64,000 nt of DNA from Antilocapra americana (taxonomy: Eukaryota; Chordata; Mammalia; Artiodactyla; Antilocapridae), in assembly GCA_007570785.1 (NCBI GenBank), contig ML661817.1:78984-142983 (forward strand). Direction: 5' to 3'. Numbering within the stretch: position 1 is the stretch's first letter; every line of letters begins with the position of its first letter. The position numbers and the translations under genes were made by a program. The notes beneath the pieces were generated by a model that ran no database searches, was not told where the DNA came from, and saw only the letters and a program-made list of their open reading frames with translations. Below, in pieces: positions 55,370 to 64,000 of the stretch.

Positions 55370-57544
55370 AACACATTTTATAAAGGCAACCAGAGATATA
55401 AAAAGAAAAGCTTACTATAACTAATGATATATAACTTAAAACCACTAAAGTAAAAGGACAAATGAAAATCTGAAAAAGTATTACATGCACTATTGAAAGT
55501 TAGTTAAAAAATATAAATAGGAAAAAGTCTATTAATAGACAATTTAATAAAGACAAATGATTAATAGACAAAATTTTCATCTCTATAAGTGAAATAAATT
55601 TAAATGAAAACTGATATTATTTTTAACCTTAGCCCCAGAAAAAACTATAATTCAGGTACTCAAAGATGGCAATGAAATAAGCATATAAGAGCTGTCAAGA
55701 GGACAAATTGGTCCAAACCTGATGGAAAATAGTTCAGCTTTTCATCAATTATTCTACTTCTGGGAATATAGAAAAAAGAAAGATGCACCAAAATATATGC
55801 TCATGGTCATGGATATATATTACATCATATTAGCTACAAACTGTGTTAAACAAAAATGAAAGACTCACTAGTTACAATTAAATACAATGTTTTGAATATT
55901 ATTTAATGGTATGAATAAATGTTAACCTTAGAAAATTAAGAAGGACCCAGGATTCGAAGCTATTTATTCGTATAGAAAAGTGTGTGGGTGCAGGTATGCA
56001 CAGATTTCTAGGGAAATAAAAACCAACCAAAATACCAGCAAGTGTGGATAACAGAAATAAATCCTTATTCCTTCCTTCTATAGTTTTAAATTTCTTACAG
56101 AAAGAGGAAAATATATATTCTTTTCTAAAATTCACAGCAAATACCAGTAACCATAATGTTCAACCTCTCTTAGACCGTAAGTCCAACCTGTACTGTGAAA
56201 ATACTAAAACCCCAGCGAGGTCAGTTGTATAACAGTCTGTAAGCTTATTACAGGCATCGTTTACAAGTTTAGAAACAGTAAGGAAATAAACAAACACCCA
56301 ACGAGAAGATGAAAACTCAGTTTTTCTCTACAAGGCGGGTCTTGTCTCTAGGCAGCACTTCCTGGTTGGGCTCATTTTCAGCTTTCATAGGGCAGCGAGT
56401 GGGGTACATGAGGAAATGGCAAGGGTACCTCAGACTCTACATACAGGATGGCAGTGATGGTCAACAACTAACCCCTTTAAAAGAAGTAACACTAAAGTAA
56501 AAATGCCAAAGGGAGGAGCAGCTTAAAGCAGAAGCCAGCCTCCACCTTCCATCAGAATCACCTGGAGCTTGTTTAACCCCATCCCCTGCCCCCCAGAGTT
56601 TCTAACTTTCCAGAATTGGTCTAGAAGGACCACCGGGCAGGGGGAGGGGGAATTTGCATTTCTAACAAGCTCCCAAGTAATGAGGACGCTGCAGGTCTGA
56701 GAGCCATTCTCTGCGAACAGCCGCCCAAAAGCTTGATTACAGAGATGTTTCACAAGCATCATCTCCAACAGCAAGAACTTGAAGAACTTGCCTTAGAGAC
56801 TCCTGCCAACAAAACTAAAGGTGTGTTTGGAATCACCTTCTCCCTGCACTTAAGAACAAGTGTCCCAACAGAAGGCAGCCCAGTACAGCAGTTACATACA
56901 GGGTGACACAGGCTTGGGAGACAGATGGCCTGGTTTGAGATCTCACTCCACCACTTACCAGCTGTGTAATGTGGGCAATTTACTCAGCCTCTCTGCTTCA
57001 GTGCCTTCAGGTGTGAGGTAAGAGGTACTAGCTCTTCCCCTCCCGCAGGAAAACTGGAAATGGGTGTCTACCAAAATCAATGAGAAATCCTCACCTTCCC
57101 ATTTGTATACACATGCATTACTGAAAATCCACAAATAAAACACAGCCTAGAGAGTTCCTTGCCCTGCCTAAGGAGATGTCTGGCTACTTTGTTATTATTT
57201 ACATTAATCACACCCATATTCCTTCTTGGCCTCTTTTTCCTTAAGGCCCAACAAATGTAACTATACACACTGGAATCACCATAATCAAAAAACCAAAGGA
57301 GAGATCCCTGGGAGATCCTGCAAGCTGTCCTGTAATAAAAGGAAATAGAATTTGGGAAAGATGAATGGGTTAGGGTCCAGTAACAAAAAGTCCACCTAGT
57401 TAGTAGATCCAGCTACTGGATGGATGACTTTAGTTAAAAGTTTCACTTTTCCAAGCCATTTTCCACCTGTAAGCTTCCTCCCAGCTTAGGGACCTGTCAG
57501 TTTCAGGACCATAGGACTCCTGGGCAGGACCATCTGCATTAAGA
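55370..57544. other. intergenic; MIR fragment at about 56885-57015, local duplication at 56511
   Basis: The MIR piece shows ctggtttgagatctcactcc and ccagctgtgtaatgtgggca. Segment 56481-56566 recurs at 57922-57998. No gene is seen. Confidence 0.5.
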
Positions 57545-57768
57545 GTGTATGTGCGTGAAGTCATTTCAATCGTGCCCAACCCTTTGTGACCCCATGGATG
57601 GTAGCCCGCCAGGCCCCTCTATCCATGAGATACTTCAACCAAGAATACTGGAGAGGGTTGCCATACCCTGCTCCAGAGGATCTTCCTGACCCAGGGATCC
57701 AACCTGCATCTCTTATGTCTCCTGCATTGGCAGGAGGGTTCTTTACCACTGGCACCACTGGGGAAGGC
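57545..57768 (-). mobile_element. Bov-tA SINE, antisense
   Basis: It runs from agtcatttcaatcgtgccca to ttctttaccactggcaccac, flanked by an imperfect ctgcatyaaga repeat. Confidence 0.87.
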
Positions 57769-58379
57769 TCACCTGCATCAAGATCAGGCACTGCTTCTCT
57801 AAAGGCTGGGAATACAGATAAGACCCCACCGGCTTCAGGAACCCCAGCCCCCAAAGATTTAAGTGAAATATTCACAATAGGGAAAGGGCTGGTCAAATAA
57901 TACAGGACTGTTAAAAGTTAACACAGAAGTAACAATACCAATGGGAGGAGTGGCTTAAAGCAGAAGCCAGCCTCAACCTTCCACCAGAATCACCTGGACA
58001 CAGTCCCGGCTGTGTGTCCCAGGCAAAAGTGAAACGTGTTCAACAAGTGTCCTTCCTCATTAAATACAAAAGTGTTTTTTAACCCATGTGAAATTTGCCA
58101 CAACTAGGTTCTAGGAATACAGTGAGAGCCACACAGGGAGAGTGGGAGAGAGGGAGACATGGTCACAGACACAGGGACAAGGGGACGCAGTGCAGTTGGA
58201 ACTCAGCTGTCACCTAAGGAATTTGGGTAAAGGTGAGGACATTATTGGAAGATGGCAACGGTGCAGCGCACCAGTTAGATACAGGAAGCAGTTCATACGC
58301 TGCTTGGTTAGGGGAGAAAAAGGTGCAGCTTTTAGCTGAGAACTGAGAATTCCAGACCGATTTGGGGGCAGCCGGCTAA

Positions 58380-59040
58380 GGGTGGAGTGGGGAGGTCCAG
58401 CAGACCGCAAGAAGCAGATCTCACCCCGACCCTGGTCGTGCCAAAGGCGCCGGCGGCGGGGGTGTCACAGCCCGGGGGCGGGGCGCTCACCAGACAAGCA
58501 GAGGTTCGCGTCCTGCAGCGGGTTGGGCTTCTCCGGGGACAGCGGCTGCCTCTTGCCGGCCAGGGAGGGCGCGGAACCGGGACACGCTGCTCCGGAGGCG
58601 CCGGCGGGGATGCTGGAGACCCGGCCGCCTCGCTAGTCCGCTCGGCGAGAGCCCGAGAGCCTCCTGCTTCTCGGAGTGGAGCGCCGGCTGCCTGCCCGGT
58701 GGTCAGCTAAACCGCCTCTCGGGGGCGTCGGCTAAACGCCCGCGCTGCCACGGCTGCTGGAAGCCGGGCCGGGGCCGCGGGAGGAAGGGACGGCCGGGCG
58801 GAATCTGCCCGGAACCACAGTGAGGTGGGAGACCAGGAGGCAGAGCAGTTGATGGAGGCAAGTAAACGAAATGTTCAGCACAGCGGGTCCGGCACCTGGC
58901 TGCAAACTCTACGGAAGAGCTCGCTCTGAGCCCAGGCGCCCTCCCAGAGGTAGAGAGGGGGCCGCGGACTCTGTCCGCCACTGCTGCTCTGAACCGCCCC
59001 CTGGCTTCTGGGAAGACCCGGAGAAAGCTGGCCGAAGGCA
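58380..59040 (-). promoter_or_regulatory. CpG island / promoter of inverted ABCC4-like exon 1
   Basis: A sharp GC- and CpG-rich block (for example gcgccggcggcggggg at 58447 and a GC box gggggcgggg at 58474) stands in AT-rich surroundings. It contains the minus-strand ABCC4 exon 1, so it most likely is that gene's promoter and 5' UTR. No CAT occurs on the + strand from 58491 to 59038, so a minus-strand transcript starting here has no AUG in exon 1. Open frames across the island on both strands are by-products of base composition. Confidence 0.75.
58491..58551 (-). pseudogene. ABCC4: ABCC4-like exon 1, inverted, start codon lost
   Basis: Read on the minus strand from 58551 to 58491 the frame gives RQPLSPEKPNPLQDANLCLS, then G and a GTGAGC donor (58490-58485). 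KPNPLQDANLC is identical to the N-terminus of human ABCC4 as I know it, and the phase-1 donor position agrees with ABCC4 exon 1. The codon expected to be the start (58551-58549, before Gln-Pro) is AGG, following AAG. The frame meets TAG at 58635-58633 with no ATG between. Exon 2 was not found in the window on this strand. It may be the 5' end of an inverted paralogue or an isolated fragment. Confidence 0.8.
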
Positions 59041-59126
59041 TTAATAGGCCGCCCTCTGAGCACTCTGTCCTCATCAGACCAAACAAGGGGGAGTGGGAGG
59101 TCCCCAACTGCCACCAAGCAGGACCC

Positions 59127-59560
59127 TGTGGGACCTTTCTGGAATGGGCCCCCACCCCCAATATGCCCTCTGCCGGCCTCTTACTTGTAGCAAAGCTTTA
59201 GTCTCCCAGACCTCCCCAGAGTCACAAGAGGCAGGCTCAAAAATTATCAGTTGAAAGAATGTGAACATGTAGTAATGAAAACAATTTAAACAGCAGGTCA
59301 ACTCTGTTACAATCACATATACAACCCTCTCCAAGGACACAGTGTCTGGGAAACATTCCTGAGTTGTTGGGCACATACTAGAACCTCTACCAGATGGAAG
59401 AAGTTAATTCTAAGATGACCACTGGAGTCTACAGACTGATGCTGACAACTCCTGAGACACCACTGCGTTGCCTCATAATCAACCAGGCAGAGAACAGTGC
59501 AAAGCTGAGCGCCAAACTGGACTAAGGATGTTGCCTCCCGTATGAGCACACTGGGGCCAT
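59127..59560 (+). mobile_element. ERV class I LTR, first part (split)
   Basis: From tgtgggacctttctgg onward it aligns by eye with 63014-63400: ttgtagcaaagctttagtctccc, cattcctgagttgttgggca, accagatggaagaagttaat. The match stops near 59520, and the R-like part reappears at about 60560-60640, so later insertions split this LTR. It starts about 90 nt beyond the CpG island, oriented away from it. Confidence 0.7.
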
Positions 59561-59708
59561 CAGCCATTACAGCCACGCCTTATTATGCACCCCGGGGAGT
59601 TCTGGATGAAGAAAAAGAGTACACGGGTCCTGGACAGTTATGGTGCATATGAAAGGAATAATTTCAATAAGCCCAGATTCTTGCATCTTCTCTTATATAG
59701 GAAAGCAA

Positions 59709-59836
59709 TAGGGAATTCCCTGGTTGTCCAGTGGTTAAGGATCTACACTTTCACTGCCATAGGCATGGCTTCAACCCCTGGGCAGGGAACTAAGATCCCA
59801 CAAGACTCTCAGTGTGGTCCACAAAAAAAAAAAAAA
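59709..59836 (+). mobile_element. CHR-type tRNA SINE
   Basis: It runs gggaattccctggttgtcca, ttcaacccctgggcagggaac and an A tail at 59822-59835. Confidence 0.87.
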
Positions 59837-59857
59837 GCTAAATTAACTTGAGATTTC

Positions 59858-60035
59858 GATGTGTGCATGGACTGTAGCCCACCAGGCTCCTCTGTCCATG
59901 GGATTATTCAAGCAAGTATACTAAAGAGGGTTGTCGTGCCCTCCTCCAAGCAGGATCCTAACCCAAGGATCAAACCTGAGTCTTTATATGTCTCCTGCAC
60001 GGGCAGGAAGATTCTTTACTACTAATTGAAGATGT
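59858..60035 (-). mobile_element. Bov-tA SINE, antisense, diverged
   Basis: It shows gcatggactgtagcccacca to ggcaggaagattctttactac. Confidence 0.8.
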
Positions 60036-60056
60036 CTGGGTTTCTTTCATTAACAG

Positions 60057-60402
60057 GGCTTCCCTGGTAGCTCAGCAAGAATCCACCTGCAATGCGAGAG
60101 ACAAATCTGCCTGCATTTCAGGAGACCCCAGTTTGATTCCGGGGTCAGGAAGTTCCCCTGCAAAAGGGAGAAGTTACCCATTCCAGTATTCTTGGGCTTC
60201 CCTGGTGGCTCAGACAGTAAGAAATCACCTGAAGTGTGGGAGACCTGGGTTCAATCTCGGTTGGGAAGACCCCCTGGAGGAAGGCATGGCAGCCCACTCC
60301 AGTATTCTTGTTTGAAGAATCTCATGGGCAGAGGAGCCTGGCAGGCTACAGTCCATGGGATTGCAAAGAGTCGGACATAACTGAGAGACTAAGCACAATT
60401 TT
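60057..60402 (+). mobile_element. two Bov-tA SINEs in tandem
   Basis: The first (60057-60193) carries ggcttccctggtagctcag and stops at attccagtattctt; the second (60194-60402) starts gggcttccctggtggctcag and is complete to gactaagcacaa. The second seems inserted into, or recombined with, the first. Confidence 0.85.
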
Positions 60403-60539
60403 TTGATGCTCTGACTACCTGGTTTTTATTGCAAAATCCCATATATATCCTAGTTCCTCCCTTATCTCTTGGGAGCAGTCCCTTAGAGCTATCTCTGAAC
60501 TATGGGGTTTAAGTCCTTAGCAAGTTGGCTGAATAAAAT

Positions 60540-60720
60540 ATAATTTTCAAGTTAGGATCCTGGACTCTCCCCCTCACGCTTGCCTTTAAAAATTTTCCCC
60601 TGAAATCCATCCAGGAGTTCAGGTCTTATAAGCACAGGGCCCCTGTACTCCCTGCTTGACCCTCACAATGAACCTTTCTCTACTCAGAACTTAAACATTT
60701 CAGTTTATACAGCGTTGCTG
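60540..60720 (+). mobile_element. ERV class I LTR, second part (split)
   Basis: The sequence ctccccctcacgcttgcctttaaaaattttcccctgaaatccat matches the part of the 63-kb LTR around 63435-63480. It appears to complete the LTR interrupted near 59520. Confidence 0.55.
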
Positions 60721-61224
60721 TGCCTTAGGTATAGGAACTTGGGTTTGACAACAGAACCCATGGTCAACACTGAACAGGAAGCTACAAAGACCTAAAGAAA
60801 GGCAACAGAAGTTTAGAGGAGTTCAAATGCTTTTGAAGGATGAATGAATGCTGTCAATGGGGACAGGCCTTTGGCATCTCACATGTTGTGCTGCGTAGGG
60901 CACTACAGTATCTGTTAGCTTTCTGCTGCCCTCTTAGATTGGGGAAGGGGAACATGGGGAGAGAGACTGCCTTATGATTTCCTTCATCATGTGCTCAGAG
61001 CCTGGACAAATAACAGTGGCATATGTTACATGTCGAGAGCCTGCATAACTAGTCCTCCTCACCTGATCTACAGTTCTCCTTGACTTTCCCTACGTTTTCC
61101 AGCCCCGTAAATGCTTACCTACTGGTTCTGCTTCAAAGATGAAGAAACTGCTTGCTGAAGCTGGAGGTCTAGTGACTTCATCTGTCAGACCCCTGACTGT
61201 TCTCTCCAGTCCCCACAACTATCT

Positions 61225-61460
61225 CAGGACCATAATTGTTGCTTAGTTTCTAAGTCATGTCCAACTCTTTTTCAACCCCCATGGACTGTAGCCCACCAGG
61301 CTCCTCTGTCCATATGATTTCCCAGGCAAGAATACTGGAGTGGGTCATCATTTCCTTCTCTAGGGGATCTTCCCAACCCAGGGATCAAACCTGCAACTCT
61401 TGCTTTGGCAGGCAGATTCTTTATCATTGAGCCACCAGGGAAGCCCAGGACTATAATTAA
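61225..61460 (-). mobile_element. Bov-tA SINE, antisense, with imperfect duplication
   Basis: The SINE (61238-61446) runs from gttgcttagtttctaagtca to gagccaccagggaagccc between aggaccataatt and aggactataatt. Confidence 0.88.
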
Positions 61461-61984
61461 CTGTCTCCAAACTGCCAACTACACTCAGTCCTTTGAGGTT
61501 CTGCTGTCTTTTCTTTTTTTAAAAAACTAAGATATTTTGAAACTTCTTGGTATTCTTTTCTGAATATTGACTAATAAGGTATTTAAAAAACATATTGAAA
61601 AATCAGTGTTAAATAGTGCAGAGAAGACCGGATATGAAGCCAATCTAAATGCTTCAATTATTACCCAAATTTCCCAGGTCTAGAATAGGAAATCCTCTTC
61701 TTACATCCTACAGTGTTATGTTGAGCCTTAGAATTTGTGAATGCACTTTGTAAAAAACCTAAAACCTAAGGCAATATACAAATAAAAGGTTTGGATATTT
61801 GTTTCATTCACTGAACAGATATTTAGTGAATGACGTCTAGACCCATGACTGGTAAGCAGAGTACAGAGCTTACAAACCTGAGGGAGATGTCCTAAGACCA
61901 CTATTTGCACTTATTTACTGATCTTAAAAGTTTCAACCCTGTAACTAAAAAGACATAACAGAGTTGAGGATGTGGAGAAACTGG

Positions 61985-62880
61985 AACCCTCATACATTGC
62001 TTCAGGTCCCTGCCCTGGCCCTTCCAGATTCAGCTAAACCCTTTGACCTTTACGTTCAAGAGAGAAGGGGAATCGCCTTGGGGATTAGGTCAGACCGGGG
62101 CTCCTTACTCCAGTGGTTGACTGCTCTAAACAGTTCGGTCAAACTGCTAAAGAATGGCCCCCTTGCCCGTAGGCAACACAGCAACTACAGCCCTGCTAAA
62201 GGAGACTGAAAAGCTACTGTTTGGTAGACAATCACTATGTGGACCTCACACCAGGTTCAGTTTTACTAACTTCTAAGGGAACGGAATGGCTACCCCCCAA
62301 AGGTCGATTCAAATTCAGATCATGCTTTTAGATAACCTAGTGGTTACCATAAAAACCTGTCACCCACTAAATCCTGCTAGCCACAGAAACAGGGTCCCTG
62401 GAGTCTGACTGTATAGAAACTGCAGACACGATCTGTTCCAGTCGCCTGACCTAGGAAGTGAGTCTCTCCTAAATGAAGAGGAATGGCTCACAGTTTTATA
62501 AGAGAGGAAAAAGGCTGGTGGGATGCGCAGTGACCTCCCAGTCCCAGACCCAGACGTACATGAACGAAGCCTACCCCCCAGGGACTTAAACTCAAAAGGC
62601 TGAGCTGACGGCCCTCACCAGAGCACTAAAACGCAGGACAGGGAAGATCTTAAATGTTAACACAGATTCCAGGTGTGCATATGAATCCCACACACATGCA
62701 GAGCTATTTGGAAAGAAAAGGGTATGCTTACTGTAGAGAAGAATCAGGTAAAATATGGATTAAACATATTAGAACTCTTAGAAGAAGCTCAGCTTCTGGA
62801 AAAAAGGGCAATGATTCAATGTAGGGGTCATCGAAAAGAGTACAGCGATAATAAAGGGAAACAACAAAGTGGAAACACTT
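61985..62880 (+). pseudogene. ERV class I pol remnant (connection and RNase H)
   Basis: Translated in pieces, this resembles gammaretrovirus-type pol from the RT connection through RNase H; the AEL.AL.RAL and TDSR motifs are visible at about 62600-62680. Several stops and frameshifts break it, and the frame shifts again at about 62724. The preceding 40 nt (ggatgtggagaaactggaac) look like L1, so the left edge is a junction. It cannot make an intact protein. Confidence 0.65.
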
Positions 62881-63013
62881 GCCAAAAGAGTGGCCCTAGA
62901 TCCAGTAACTTGGGGATTACCCCTCATAACAAGGCTAGATCCATCCAATTATTTCCCAGGATATATGAGCCAAGAGTCAGACAAAGCCAAGAATTGGAGC
63001 TTCAGTATGTAAC

Positions 63014-63613
63014 TGAGCAGGACCTTTCTGGGACAGACCTCCCTACTCCCTGGTCTATGTCCTCTGTGTGCTTCTTATTTGTAGGAAAGCTTTAATCTCC
63101 CAGGCCTCCCGAGTCATCAAAAGCTGACTTAAAAATTAACAACTGAAAGATTAACATGTGATAACAAAAAAATTAAACAATAGATCAGTCATACAAGAGT
63201 CATAAACTCTTCAGTTCCTCCCTGAAGGACATAAAGATAAGTGTCTGATACACATCCCTGAGTTGTTTTGCAGATATTAAAACCCCATCAGATGGAAGAA
63301 ATTACATGATGACCATGAGCAAGTGGCATCCAGACCAGCTGGGACCTGAGAATTGATGTTAACCCCTGTGACACCCCGTGTTACTTCACCATCAACCAGA
63401 GAATTGTGCACGAGCTAATCAAATACCCTGCAACTCCCTCACCTCGCCTTTAAAAACCCTTTCCTAAAATCCATTTGCCTGTCCCAGGCTTTTAAGAATT
63501 TCTACTTATTTGGCACCTGCAATAAAGGCTGAAGGTTTCTTCACCACAGCCTGATGTCAGTAGACTGGCTTTGCCGTGAGAGGGCAAGCTGAACCAAGTT
63601 TGGTTCAGTAACA
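63014..63613 (+). mobile_element. ERV class I LTR, about 600 bp
   Basis: It shows a TATA-like tttaaaaacc at about 63450, AATAAA at 63521-63526 and a CA end near 63612 (ttcagtaaca). It is related to the split copy at 59127. Pol-like sequence lies on both sides, so this may be a nested solo LTR. Its left border is approximate. Confidence 0.7.
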
Positions 63614-63689
63614 GATGGAGATCTAGGAGGCCATGTGGGGCTAGTTACTGAACATGAGCAATAGTTCTACTTCTGCTTCTCAAACCATC

Positions 63690-64000
63690 AGGGGAGACTC
63701 ATAGGAACTCACTACAGGAGGGAAGCTCTATATAATTGGTTAGGTGAGCTAACCCATGGTAACTCCAGGCATGAAAAGTATAGCCAGTCTGATAGTCAAG
63801 ACATGCCCCACCCTGCATCGTGAACACCCAGACCCCAGATAAAGCCCATTTAGACCAGAGGGACATATCCTGGAGAAGACTGGCAGACTGACCTCACTGT
63901 CATGCCAACAGCACAGGGCAACTTCAGGTGTTTCTAGGCACTAGGTGTTTCTAGATAGGTAGAAGGGTTCCCTACTAGTGAAGAAGGAATTCATAGGGCC
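63690..64000 (+). pseudogene. ERV class I integrase remnant
   Basis: About 63860-64000 reads as a degenerate integrase core start (a Trp-Gln-Asp-like block followed by a Gly-Asn-Phe-Arg block), with in-frame stops. It continues beyond the window edge. The reading is by eye from family knowledge. Confidence 0.55.

Noticed and set aside
58387..59161. Long open frames on both strands across the CpG island (107 and 152 codons)
   Set aside because: They reflect high GC content. The only frame with known similarity there is the short ABCC4 exon 1 on the minus strand.
62724..63095. 123-codon frame as a cellular gene
   Set aside because: Its start is the end of a retroviral RNase H region and its end runs into an LTR.

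Overview
The window is mammalian nuclear DNA from a ruminant, most likely a bovid (cattle, yak, bison, buffalo, sheep or goat). The clearest signs are many Bov-tA/BOV-A2 tRNA-derived SINEs, four BovB (RTE-type) LINE fragments, CHR-type SINEs and a young L1_BT-like element. Genes are split into short exons with GT/AG borders. No bacterial-style operons, CRISPR arrays or RNA genes were found.

Positions 329-42689 on the + strand hold the last twelve exons of an ABCC4 (MRP4)-like ABC transporter. They encode about 477 residues: the second half of TMD2 and the complete NBD2. Intron phases all agree, so the spliced frame is open from the first exon to the stop. The protein differs from textbook ABCC4 enough to suggest a divergent paralogue, as expected for the expanded ABCC4-like cluster of bovids. 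Walker A, Q-loop, signature and Walker B are kept. The H-loop histidine is replaced by Asn, two Cys replace conserved residues before TM11, and the last exon stops after six codons, removing the C-terminal PDZ ligand.

Downstream, 42690-58380 is gene-poor and filled with SINEs, LINEs and old repeats. At 58380-59040 lies a CpG island. On its minus strand it contains a recognisable ABCC4 exon 1 (KPNPLQDANLC in frame, then a GTGAGC donor), pointing back toward the + strand gene. It has no AUG anywhere in the 550 nt before the donor, and the expected start position reads AGG. This is an inverted, start-less relic or partial copy of another ABCC4-like gene.

The right end (59127-64000) is a fragmented class I (gammaretrovirus-like) endogenous retrovirus: two related LTRs, the first split by nested SINEs, and broken pol pieces. 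Introns of the transporter carry L1, BovB, SINE, MIR and DNA-transposon copies, including a 6.3 kb L1_BT with a 13-bp target-site duplication. I see no wholly new system; the unusual points are the transporter's altered catalytic and terminal residues, the inverted exon 1, and a SINE flanked by a 91-94 bp duplication.
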